DNA of 38,441 bases. It comes from Burkholderiales bacterium. Its GTDB lineage: Bacteria > Pseudomonadota > Gammaproteobacteria > Burkholderiales > Burkholderiaceae_C. Below, piece by piece: positions 1 through 7,102 of the stretch; position 1 is the stretch's first letter; each line of letters starts with the position of its first letter. The translations under genes and the position numbers were made by a program. The stretch is taken from assembly GCA_026932425.1 (NCBI GenBank), contig JAIXKN010000027.1, forward strand, positions 35,763 to 74,203, read 5' to 3'. Under the pieces are notes generated by a model. The model worked only from the letters and a program-made list of their open reading frames with translations. It did no database searches and was not told the DNA's origin.

Positions 1-1
1 C

Positions 2-763
2 GGCCACCTGCTCGAGGTCCGGGACCTCAGCATGCGCTTCGGCGGCCTGCTCGCCGTCGACGGCGTGGCGCTCGCGGTCAAGGCGCGCGAGATCTTCGCG
101 ATCATCGGGCCCAACGGCGCCGGCAAGACGACGGTGTTCAACTGCGTCAGCGGCTTCTACCGGCCGACGACCGGCAGCATCCGGCTCGACGGCCAGTCGC
201 TCGTCGGCCTGGGCAGCCACCGCGTCGCACGCCGCGGCGTCGTGCGCACCTTCCAGAACGTGCGTCTCTTCAAGAGCATGACCGTGCTCGAGAACCTGCT
301 CGCGGCGCAGCACGCGCAGCTCAGCCGCTCGGTGCTCGGCGGGCTCTTCAACACCGCCGGCTACCGCCGCCTCGAGCGCGAGGCGATCGCGCGTGCGCTC
401 ACCTGGCTGGACTTCATGGGCCTGCGCGAGTTCGTCAACCGCGAGGCCGGCAACCTCGCCTACGGCCACCAGCGCCGGCTGGAGATCGCGCGCTGCATGA
501 TCACCGAGCCGCGGCTGCTGCTGCTGGACGAGCCGGCCGCCGGCCTCAACCCGCAGGAGAAGAAGGACCTGCAGCAGCTCATCGGCCGGCTGCGCGACGA
601 GTTCGGCGTCACCGTGCTGCTGATCGAGCACGACATGGGGCTGGTGATGGGCGTCTCCGAGCGCATCCTCGTGCTCGAGCACGGCCGGCCGATCGCCGAA
701 GGCACGCCCGACGAGGTGCGCCGCAACGAGCAGGTCATCAAGGCCTACCTGGGGGAGGCATGA
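2..763 (+). CDS. livG: Branched-chain amino acid ABC transporter ATPase LivG (5' partial)
   Basis: One of the two cytoplasmic ATPases that drive uptake of leucine/isoleucine/valine or related amides through a LivH/LivM permease. The frame is open to the window edge: codons before the first ATG (position 32) read LLEVRDLS, the usual start of LivG, so the true start lies outside the window. Visible motifs are Walker A GPNGAGKTT, a signature region AYGHQRRLEIAR (a variant of the LSYGQQRR seen in LivG) and Walker B LLLLDEPAAGLNP, followed by an H-loop LLIEHDMGLV. The stop overlaps the livF start by 4 bp (ATGA at 760-763), so the two are translated together. The permease and binding-protein genes are presumably upstream. 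In Burkholderiales such transporters may also carry aromatic or short acyl acids, so the substrate is not fixed by sequence. Confidence 0.93.
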   Translation, partial: GHLLEVRDLSMRFGGLLAVDGVALAVKAREIFAIIGPNGAGKTTVFNCVSGFYRPTTGSIRLDGQSLVGLGSHRVARRGVVRTFQNVRLFKSMTVLENLLAAQHAQLSRSVLGGLFNTAGYRRLEREAIARALTWLDFMGLREFVNREAGNLAYGHQRRLEIARCMITEPRLLLLDEPAAGLNPQEKKDLQQLIGRLRDEFGVTVLLIEHDMGLVMGVSERILVLEHGRPIAEGTPDEVRRNEQVIKAYLGEA

Positions 764-1479
764 CGGGCGCCGCACACATGCTGCAGCTCGAGCAGGTGTC
801 GACGCACTACGGCGCGATCTGCGCCGTCAACGGCGTCAGCCTGCACGTCGACGAAGGCGAGATCGTCACGCTGATCGGCAGCAACGGCGCGGGCAAGACC
901 TCGCTGCTGATGACCGTCTGCGGCAACCCGCGCGCCAGCGGCGGCACGATCCGCTTCAACGGCGAGGACATCACGCGCCAGCCCACGCACCTGATCATGC
1001 AGAAGGGCATCGCCGTCTCGCCCGAGGGCCGGCGCGTGTTCCCGGCGCTGACGGTGACCGAGAACCTGAAGATGGGCGGCTTCTTCCTCGACCGCGCGCA
1101 GGTCGACGCCGGCATCGAGCATGTCTACGGACTCTTCCCGCGCCTGCGCGAGCGCGCCGCGCAGCGCGCGGGCACGCTCTCCGGCGGCGAGCAGCAGATG
1201 CTGGCGATCGGCCGCGCGCTGATGAGCAAGCCGCGCCTGCTGCTGCTGGACGAGCCCACGCTGGGCCTTGCGCCGATCATCATCGGCCAGATCTTCGAGA
1301 TCATCCAGGCGATCCGCGCCGGCGGCGTCACCGTCTTCCTCGTCGAGCAGAACGCCAACCGCGCGCTGCAGGTCGCCGACCGCGGCTACGTGCTCGAGAC
1401 CGGCAGCGTCGTGCTGCAGGACAGCGGCGCGAACCTGCTGAAGAACGACGAGGTGCGCAAAGCCTACCTCGGCGCCTGA
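760..1479 (+). CDS. livF: Branched-chain amino acid ABC transporter ATPase LivF
   Basis: Second ATPase of the LIV-type importer, expected to form a heterodimer with LivG at the inner membrane. It is 239 residues, normal for LivF. Motifs: Walker A GSNGAGKTS, signature LSGGEQQMLAIGRAL, Walker B LLLLDEPTLGLAP and an H-loop LVEQNANRA, which is typical for LivF. The ATG at 760 overlaps the livG stop. A second in-frame ATG at 778 (MLQLEQV) fits the family N-terminus equally well, but the only purine-rich RBS (GGGGGAGG, about 751-758) sits against the first ATG, so 760 is preferred. A 35-bp gap separates it from the next gene, which is probably unrelated in function. Confidence 0.93.
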   Translation: MTGAAHMLQLEQVSTHYGAICAVNGVSLHVDEGEIVTLIGSNGAGKTSLLMTVCGNPRASGGTIRFNGEDITRQPTHLIMQKGIAVSPEGRRVFPALTVTENLKMGGFFLDRAQVDAGIEHVYGLFPRLRERAAQRAGTLSGGEQQMLAIGRALMSKPRLLLLDEPTLGLAPIIIGQIFEIIQAIRAGGVTVFLVEQNANRALQVADRGYVLETGSVVLQDSGANLLKNDEVRKAYLGA

Positions 1480-1514
1480 CCGGCAGCGGATTCGGCAGCG
1501 GCTAACATGGCCGC

Positions 1515-2099
1515 ATGAACGAGACAGCGACGCTGCCGCCCGCGGCCCGCGAGGTGCTGCACTTCTGGTTCGGCGACGAGGACGTCGCGCGGCCGGAGTG
1601 GTTCCGCAAGGATCCCGCCTTCGACGACGCGATCCGGCAGCGCTTCGGCGCCCTGGTCGAGCAGGCGTTGGCCGGCGGGCTTGCCGAGTGGGCGGCCACG
1701 CCCGAGGGAGCGCTCGCGCGCATCCTGCTGCTCGACCAGTTCACGCGCAACATCTTCCGCGACACGCCCCGCGCCTTCCAGGGAGACCCTCTCGCGCTGG
1801 CCGCCGCGCGCGCCCTGGTCGAAAGCGGTGCCGAGCGCACGCTCACGCCGCGCCAACGGACCTTCGTCTACCTGCCCCTCGAGCACGCCGAGAGCCGCGA
1901 GATGCAGGCCGAGGCGATGCGGCTCTTCGGCGCGCTTGCAGAGGAGCACCCGCAGACCGCGGACTCGCTGGAATGGGCGGCCAAGCACCAGGTGATCATC
2001 GAGCGCTTCGGCCGCTTCCCGCACCGCAACCTGCAGCTCGGGCGCGTCAGCACCGACGAGGAGCGCGCCTTCCTGCTCGGGCCCGATTCGAGTTTCTAG
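1515..2099 (+). CDS. DUF924 family protein
   Basis: A 194-residue soluble protein of the DUF924 family, an all-helical TPR-like fold common in proteobacteria with no assigned biochemical role. Recognition rests on the N-terminal VLHFWFG followed by WFRKDPAFDDAIRQRF, the central LLLDQFTRNIFRDTPRAF segment and the later PLEHAES and HQVIIERFGRFPHRN motifs; all of these are family hallmarks and the length is normal. No signal peptide or membrane segment is visible. It stands alone after livF and converges on the next gene. Nothing in the context points to a function. Confidence 0.85.
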   Translation: MNETATLPPAAREVLHFWFGDEDVARPEWFRKDPAFDDAIRQRFGALVEQALAGGLAEWAATPEGALARILLLDQFTRNIFRDTPRAFQGDPLALAAARALVESGAERTLTPRQRTFVYLPLEHAESREMQAEAMRLFGALAEEHPQTADSLEWAAKHQVIIERFGRFPHRNLQLGRVSTDEERAFLLGPDSSF

Positions 2100-2141
2100 T
2101 CCTGCCGACGCGAGGGGCCGACCGCCCGGCGGGTCACGCGC

Positions 2142-2453
2142 TCAACCGGTCAGCCGCATCGCCAGGCGCTGCCACAGCGGCCGGCGCCGCCAGGCCTTGC
2201 AGGCGCGGTCGGCGAACTCGCGCCCGCGCTCGGTGAGCCGGTAGTAGCGCGCGTTGGCGAAACCGTGCGGGTTGTCGAACTCGCGGATCAGGTCGTAGCG
2301 CGCCAGCGTCGGGTACGAGTGGTACACCGGGCTGCCGTCGAGCACGCAGCCGCCGGCGGCCTCGCTCACGCGCACCAGCACGTGGCCCTTGCGCAGCAGG
2401 TGCAGCGCGTCGACGAATTCGCCGCGGTGGGCGATGATGGTGCGCGGTCTCAT
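2142..2453 (-). CDS. Small winged-helix-like hypothetical protein
   Basis: A 103-residue basic protein read from the ATG at 2451-2453 (MRPRTIIAHRGEF). The frame runs open further upstream to 2801, but that part overlaps the peroxidase gene in antisense and looks like shadow coding. The middle (PTLARYDLIREFDNPHGFANARYYRLTERGREFAD) reads like the recognition helix and beta-wing of a small winged-helix DNA-binding domain, with the YYRLTERGREFA pattern seen at the end of PadR/MarR-like wings. The family cannot be named with confidence. It is divergent from the DyP-CDGSH gene across 184 bp, so it could regulate that gene; this is inference from position only. Confidence 0.55.
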   Translation of the reverse strand: MRPRTIIAHRGEFVDALHLLRKGHVLVRVSEAAGGCVLDGSPVYHSYPTLARYDLIREFDNPHGFANARYYRLTERGREFADRACKAWRRRPLWQRLAMRLTG

Positions 2454-2637
2454 CGGCGGGGCGGGGTCCGAGTCGTCAATGGCTGAGCCATCGGCAGATC
2501 CTGAGCTCGATTGAGACCCGTCAAGGGCCGAACAAGTGCCCGAAGGCGCGGCTATCCCGTATCCTGGGCCGTGTCGTGAATCACGTCTCGCCGCTTCTTT
2601 TTGAGTGTCCTCAGTGTCTCGAACCGGAACCGAACCC

Positions 2638-3930
2638 ATGCCCGCACCCGTCACGCTCAAGCAAGCGGCGCTCGGCGCCGAGCCGACCGCCGCCGTCACG
2701 CTGCAATGGCGCCTGCGGGGCGACGCCCTGGCGTTGTGGCGCGCCTTGCGTGCCCTGCACCAGCCGGGTGCGGTGATCGGCATCGGCGCATCGCTCGTCA
2801 CCGCGGTCGGCGCGCAAGTGCCGGGGCTGCGCGCCTTCGAGCGTCTGCAGCGCGGGCGCTACACGATGCCGGCCACGCCGCTGGACGTGTTCGCGCTCGT
2901 GCCGGCGCACGACCCTGGCCAGGCCTTCGACAACGCCGATGCGCTCGTGCAGGCGCTGGACCCGCACGCGGAGCTCGTCGAGTCCTTGCCGCTCTTTCGC
3001 TACCGCCGCGGACACGATCTCACCGGCTACCTCGACGGCATCGAGAACCCGCAGGGCGACGAGGCCTGGGCGACGGCGCTGGCCGCCGACGGCAGCAGCT
3101 TCGTCTTCGTGCAGCGCTGGCTGCACCTGCGCGACCGCTTCGCGGCGCAGCCGCCGCAGGCACGCGACGACATCTTCGGCCGCCGCGCCAGCGACGACGA
3201 GGAGATCCCCGAGGCGCCCGAGAGCGCGCACGTCAAGCGCACCGCGCAGGAGGACTTCGATCCGCCGGCCTTCCTGCTGCGCCGCTCGATGCCCTGGGGC
3301 GACGCGCGCCGTCACGGCCTGCAGTTCATTGCCTACGCGGCCACGCTGGACCCGATCCAGCGCCAGCTCGAGCGCATGATGGGCTTGGACGACGGCCTGC
3401 AGGACGCGCTGCTCGCGCACAGCCAGGCCGAGACCGGCGCCTACTACTGGTGCCCGCCCTGGGACGGGCAGCGGCTGGTGCTGCCCGCGGTCTCGGCTTC
3501 GGTCGTGCCGGCGGCGCCGCTGCCCCCGCCTGCGCCCTGCACGGTGCGCGTCTGCACCGACGGGCCGCTCGAGTTCAGCGGCGCGCTGATGATCGCCGGC
3601 ACCCCGGCGACGAGCGCACGCCTGTGCCGCTGCGGCCAGTCGGGCACCAAGCCCTTCTGCGACGACAGTCACGAACGCAGCGGTTTCCGTGCGGCGGGGG
3701 AGGTGCCGCCGATCGACGAGCCGCAGGTCGAGGTCAGGCCCGGGCGCACCCGCGTGCAACCGATCGCCGACGGCCCGCTCGCGGTCTGGGGGCCGGTGCG
3801 CATCGTCAGCGACAGCGGCCGGGTCATCACGAACTGCGTCGGCCCGACGCTGTGCCGTTGCGGGCACTCGGCGAACAAGCCCTTCTGCGACGGCTCGCAC
3901 GCGACAGCGGGCTTTCGCGCGCCGGCCTGA
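2638..3930 (+). CDS. DyP-type peroxidase fused to two C-terminal CDGSH iron-sulfur domains
   Basis: A 430-residue fusion. Residues about 1-290 are a dye-decolorizing (DyP-type) haem peroxidase: the GYLDG motif (G130-G134, distal Asp133), probable proximal haem ligand His198 in ESAHVKR, and a distal-side Arg in LLRRSMPWGD (215/216). After a proline/alanine linker (about 285-300) come two complete CDGSH [2Fe-2S] units, each with its preceding GPL beta segment. Unit 1 has Cys330, Cys332, Cys341 and His345 (CDDSH in place of CDGSH); unit 2 has Cys406, Cys408, Cys417 and His421. DyP enzymes reduce peroxide while oxidising bulky donors; CDGSH clusters are redox- and pH-sensitive electron carriers, so an internal electron relay is plausible but inferred. 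There is no Tat or Sec signal, so it should be cytoplasmic. The ATG at 2638 is preferred over an in-frame upstream start because homology begins there. Confidence 0.88.
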   Translation: MPAPVTLKQAALGAEPTAAVTLQWRLRGDALALWRALRALHQPGAVIGIGASLVTAVGAQVPGLRAFERLQRGRYTMPATPLDVFALVPAHDPGQAFDNADALVQALDPHAELVESLPLFRYRRGHDLTGYLDGIENPQGDEAWATALAADGSSFVFVQRWLHLRDRFAAQPPQARDDIFGRRASDDEEIPEAPESAHVKRTAQEDFDPPAFLLRRSMPWGDARRHGLQFIAYAATLDPIQRQLERMMGLDDGLQDALLAHSQAETGAYYWCPPWDGQRLVLPAVSASVVPAAPLPPPAPCTVRVCTDGPLEFSGALMIAGTPATSARLCRCGQSGTKPFCDDSHERSGFRAAGEVPPIDEPQVEVRPGRTRVQPIADGPLAVWGPVRIVSDSGRVITNCVGPTLCRCGHSANKPFCDGSHATAGFRAPA

Positions 3931-3949
3931 GCACCGGGCCTTGCCGGCC

Positions 3950-4615
3950 ATGTCGACGGTGAGCCACCTCGGGCTCTCGCTGGCGCAGGTCCTCGTCGAG
4001 GCGGCGGCGATCGTCGCCTTCGCGCTCTCGGGGCTGATCGAGGCGGCGCGCAAGCGGCTCGATGCCGTGGGCGTCGTCGTCGTCGCCGGGCTCACCGCCT
4101 TTGGCGGCGGCACGCTGCGCGACGTGCTGCTGGACCGGCGCCCCTTCTTCTGGGTGCAGCACGCCAACTGGCTCTGGGCGCTGCTGGCGCTGTGCGTGGC
4201 CGCGATGCTCTTCATGCGCGCGCGCCACCTGCAGATCACCGCGCGCGCGATGCAGTGGCCCGATGCGCTCGGGATGGGGCTCTTCGCGGCCACCGGCACC
4301 CAGCTCGCGGTGCAGATGCAGATGCCCGCGATCGTCGCGGTGCTGATGGGCGTCGCCACCGCGGTCTGCGGCGGCGTGCTGCGGGACATGGTCTGCAACG
4401 AGATCCCGAGCGCGTTCCGCGATCACCGTCCCTATGCGCTCTGCGCCTTCGTCGGCGGCTGGGTGCTGGTGATCGTGACCCTGCTCGGCGGCTCCGACGA
4501 GACGGCGCTCGTGCTCGCCGCCGGGGTTGCGGCCGCGCTGCGTGTTGCCGTGCTGCTCGGCGACTACAGCCTGCCCGCGTGGACCGCCGGCGAGGGCGAC
4601 GAGAGGCTGGAGTGA
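3950..4615 (+). CDS. TRIC/UPF0126 family inner-membrane protein
   Basis: A 221-residue polytopic membrane protein of the trimeric intracellular cation channel (TRIC, formerly UPF0126; YadS/YicG-like) family. The internal duplication is visible: a first half with GGGTLRD (residues 52-58) followed by RRPFFWV, and a second half with GGVLRD (141-146) followed by NEIP. About seven hydrophobic helices can be read. Bacterial members have been described as potassium channels and, for some, as glycine transporters, so the substrate stays open. The ATG at 3950 lies 20 bp after the peroxidase gene and matches the family start. Its end overlaps the proposed GTG start of glucokinase. Confidence 0.85.
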   Translation: MSTVSHLGLSLAQVLVEAAAIVAFALSGLIEAARKRLDAVGVVVVAGLTAFGGGTLRDVLLDRRPFFWVQHANWLWALLALCVAAMLFMRARHLQITARAMQWPDALGMGLFAATGTQLAVQMQMPAIVAVLMGVATAVCGGVLRDMVCNEIPSAFRDHRPYALCAFVGGWVLVIVTLLGGSDETALVLAAGVAAALRVAVLLGDYSLPAWTAGEGDERLE

Positions 4616-5652
4616 CCGTGGCGGGCGGAGCGTCGAGCCTCCGCAGCCGCGAGGGCGGTGGCTACCCGCACCTGCTCGCCGACATCGGCGGCACGAATGC
4701 GCGGCTGGCCTGGGTCGAAGGGCCGGAAAGCCCGATCGCCCATGTGCAGACGCTGCCGGTGGCGGCGCACGCGACCCCGGCGGACGCCGTTCGCGCGTAC
4801 CTGCAGACACTGGGCGCGGCGATGGCCGAGCGCTGGCGGCCGCCACGGCGGGCAGCCTTCGCGGTCGCGACGCCGGTTACCGGCGACGCGGTGCGTTTCA
4901 CGAACAGCCCCTGGTCCTTCTCGATCGAGGCACTGCGGCGTGAGCTCGGCCTCGAACGGCTCGTCGTCGTCAACGATTTCGAGGCGCTCGCGCTGGCGCT
5001 GCCGGGGCTCGCGCCGACGCAATGGCGCACGCTGGGCGGCCCGGCGCCGCGGCCGCTGGCTTCGGCGCCGCGCGGGACGGTGCTCGCCGTGCTCGGTCCG
5101 GGCACCGGCCTGGGCGTGGCCTCGGTGCTGCGCACCGCCAGCGGCTGGCAGGCGCTGCCCGGTGAAGGCGGGCATGCGGCGCTGGCCGCGGCCGACGATC
5201 TGCAGGCCGAGGTCATCGCGCAGGTCCGGCGTGAGCACGCGCACGTCTCGGCCGAGCGGCTGCTCTCGGGCACCGGGCTGCCGCTGCTGCACCGGGCGCT
5301 GGCCGCGGTGCTGGGGCGGCCGGAACCGGCGCAGGCAAGCGCCGCGGCGATCGTCCAGGCGGCGCAGCAGGACGGCGACGAGCTCGCGGGCCGCGCGCTG
5401 GACCTCTTCGCCGCCTTCCTCGGCGGCTTTGCCGGCGACCTCGCGCTGACCCTGGGCGCGCGCGGCGGCGTCTTCGTCGGCGGCGGCGTCGTGCCGCGCT
5501 TCGCCGACCGGGTGATCGCCGCCGGCTTTCGCGCCCGGTTCGAGGCCAAGGGGCGCTTCGCCGGCTACCTGTCGGCGGTGCCGACGATGCTGATCACGGA
5601 CACGCTCGCCGCACTCGGCGGGGCGCGGCTGGCGCTCGCGCAAGACCCCTGA
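4612..5652 (+). CDS. glk: Glucokinase
   Basis: ATP-dependent glucokinase (glucose to glucose-6-phosphate), cytoplasmic, of the proteobacterial Glk type. Seen: ATP-binding DIGGTNARLAW (about 24-34), the substrate/catalytic segment VVNDFEALALALPGL with Asp122, the second phosphate loop GPGTGLGVA (about 163-170), the sugar-binding GEGGHAAL motif, and a C-terminal GGVVPRF. The start is taken as the GTG at 4612, overlapping the preceding TGA (GTGA), which gives 346 residues; a second GTG at 4618 is an alternative. The open frame further upstream lies inside the TRIC gene and is not coding. The overlap suggests co-translation with the TRIC gene. The N-terminus is about 15 residues longer than in many homologues. 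Confidence 0.9.
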   Translation: MTVAGGASSLRSREGGGYPHLLADIGGTNARLAWVEGPESPIAHVQTLPVAAHATPADAVRAYLQTLGAAMAERWRPPRRAAFAVATPVTGDAVRFTNSPWSFSIEALRRELGLERLVVVNDFEALALALPGLAPTQWRTLGGPAPRPLASAPRGTVLAVLGPGTGLGVASVLRTASGWQALPGEGGHAALAAADDLQAEVIAQVRREHAHVSAERLLSGTGLPLLHRALAAVLGRPEPAQASAAAIVQAAQQDGDELAGRALDLFAAFLGGFAGDLALTLGARGGVFVGGGVVPRFADRVIAAGFRARFEAKGRFAGYLSAVPTMLITDTLAALGGARLALAQDP

Positions 5653-5775
5653 GCCGGTGCGGCTGGCGCTGCTGTCCGCACGCGGCACCCTTAGCCTTGG
5701 GCGCAGCAATCGCCACAGTGACCCTGTTCGCGTGCGGCGGGCCGCTTTGCCGCGACAACCCCTGGAGCAGACCGC

Positions 5776-6456
5776 ATGACGCTGGACTACCGATGGCTGC
5801 ACGACACCGTGCGCAAGCGCTTCGAATCGGACGCGGCGATGGAGGCCTTCCTGCCCCATCCGCTGTCCGCGGCCGAGCTGCGGGCCAAGGGCGACGACCG
5901 TTACCTCTCGGCGATGACGCAGCGCGTCTTCCAGGCCGGCATGCAGCACAGCATGGTCGACGCCAAGTGGCCGGCGTTCGAGGAAGCCCTGCAGGGCTTC
6001 GAGCCGAAGGCGATGGCCGCGCTCTCGCCGGAGCGGATCGACGCGCTGATGAAGGATGCACGCCTCATTCGCCACCGCGCCAAGCTGGAGACGATCCCGA
6101 AGAACGCGGCCTTCGTGCTGGAGAAGGCTCGCGAGCACGGCAGCTTCGGTGCCTTCATCGCCGGCTGGCCGGCCAGCAACATCATCGGCCTGTGGGACGT
6201 GCTCGCCAGGCAGGGCGCCCGCCTGGGTGGGCGCTCATCGGCCGGTTTCCTGCGCCTGGTGGGCAAGGACACCTTCCTGCTCACCAGCCACGTCGTCGAG
6301 CGCCTCGAACGGGCCAGCGTCATCCAAGGCAACCCACACACACAGCGCAACTTGCAGGCTGCACAGGCCGCGTTCAATGCCCTGCACGAGGCCTCGGGCC
6401 GACCGCTGTCACAACTCTCGGCGATGCTCGCACTCAGCATTCATCCGATGTTCTGA
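5776..6456 (+). CDS. DNA-3-methyladenine glycosylase I-like protein lacking cysteines
   Basis: A 226-residue protein whose central part (FQAGMQHSMVDAKWPAF, then LQGFEPKAMAALSPERID, then DARLIRHRAKLETIPKNA) follows the Tag (3-methyladenine DNA glycosylase I) pattern of an HhH-type base-excision glycosylase. Known Tag enzymes carry a zinc snap made by two Cys and two His residues near the two ends; this protein contains no cysteine, so it cannot build that site. The EGQQAGLSW segment that holds the catalytic Glu in classical Tag reads RVFQAGMQH here. It therefore belongs to a divergent Tag-like subgroup whose glycosylase activity is uncertain. The ATG at 5776 follows an AGCAGACC stretch; no other start is convincing. 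It is flanked by glucokinase (123 bp) and brnT. Confidence 0.75.
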   Translation: MTLDYRWLHDTVRKRFESDAAMEAFLPHPLSAAELRAKGDDRYLSAMTQRVFQAGMQHSMVDAKWPAFEEALQGFEPKAMAALSPERIDALMKDARLIRHRAKLETIPKNAAFVLEKAREHGSFGAFIAGWPASNIIGLWDVLARQGARLGGRSSAGFLRLVGKDTFLLTSHVVERLERASVIQGNPHTQRNLQAAQAAFNALHEASGRPLSQLSAMLALSIHPMF

Positions 6457-6541
6457 ATGCGGAAGCACACCCCGGTGTATGGCGATCGATATGGGTGAAA
6501 ATATGGCTGATGCGGTACGTTCGCGTTAGCATCTATTCACG

Positions 6542-6832
6542 ATGGCGAAAGCTCGCTTCGAGTGGGACACAACGAAGGACGTCGAGAATCAGCGCAAGCA
6601 CGGGGTGGCGTTCGTCCGCGCCCAGTACGCTTTCGCCGACCGACGGCGGGTGATCGCCAGGGATCTGGCGCACAGCGGCAGCGAGGAGCGCTTCTACTGC
6701 TTCGGTGATGTGGATGGCGGGGTTCTGACCGTGCGCTTCACGTATCGCGGCGAGGTCATCCGCATCATCGGTGCAGGCTACTGGCGCAAGGGGAAGCAGA
6801 TCTATGAGCGCGAAAATCAAATACAGCGATGA
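6542..6832 (+). CDS. brnT: BrnT family toxin
   Basis: A 96-residue RNase toxin of the type II BrnT/BrnA system (BrnT was DUF497), which inhibits translation by cleaving RNA when free of antitoxin. Seen: the N-terminal FEWDTTKDVENQRKHGVAF, which matches the family FEWDxxKAxxNxxKHGVSF pattern, a central RDLAHSGSEERFYCFG, and the RIIGAGY strand (usually RIISAR) followed by a basic tail ending in IYERENQ. The gene starts with ATG at 6542, preceded by a relatively AT-rich 85-bp leader unlike its GC-rich surroundings. Its last 29 bp overlap brnA in another frame, which is normal for this operon type. Transcription is usually repressed by the BrnTA complex; no operator could be defined here. Confidence 0.88.
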   Translation: MAKARFEWDTTKDVENQRKHGVAFVRAQYAFADRRRVIARDLAHSGSEERFYCFGDVDGGVLTVRFTYRGEVIRIIGAGYWRKGKQIYERENQIQR

Positions 6833-7085
6833 GCCCTTGGGGCCGGTCGAGATCATCGCCGACTTCCTCCCCTCGCCCGAAGAACTGGCCTGGCGCGAGG
6901 AAGGCGTCAAGGTGACGCTTGCGCTCAGCCGTAAGAGCGTCGAATTCTTCAAGGCCGAGGCCGCGAAGCACCAGACGCAGTACCAGCGCATGATCCGGCG
7001 GCTGCTCGACGCCTATGTCGAGCAACAGGCGGGGCGAGCGGCGTCAACCGGTACCCGACGTAGCGGGCGCAAGATCGGCAGCTGA
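6804..7085 (+). CDS. brnA: BrnA family antitoxin
   Basis: A 93-residue antitoxin paired with BrnT. The start is taken as the ATG at 6804 inside brnT (MSAKIKYSDEPLG), rather than the earlier in-frame ATG at 6771, because homology begins at MSAKIKYSDEP. The C-terminal half carries the ribbon-helix-helix segment KVTLALSRKSVEFFKAEAAKHQTQYQRMIRRLLDAYV, written here only as its landmarks: beta strand VTLALS and helix motif YQRMIRRLLD. This domain binds the toxin and the operon promoter in characterised BrnA proteins. The last 15 residues are a disordered basic tail. It ends 17 bp before the convergent acyl-CoA synthetase gene. Confidence 0.86.
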   Translation: MSAKIKYSDEPLGPVEIIADFLPSPEELAWREEGVKVTLALSRKSVEFFKAEAAKHQTQYQRMIRRLLDAYVEQQAGRAASTGTRRSGRKIGS

Positions 7086-7102
7086 ACCGCCTGGCCCTGT
7101 TC

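Noticed and set aside
2611-4398. A 595-codon minus-strand frame opposite the DyP-CDGSH and TRIC genes
   Set aside because: Low-complexity Arg/Ala/His translation, antisense to conserved genes.
6467-6478. A hairpin ACACC-CC-GGTGT after the Tag-like gene as a terminator
   Set aside because: Five-bp arms with a two-base loop and no T-run are too weak to claim.
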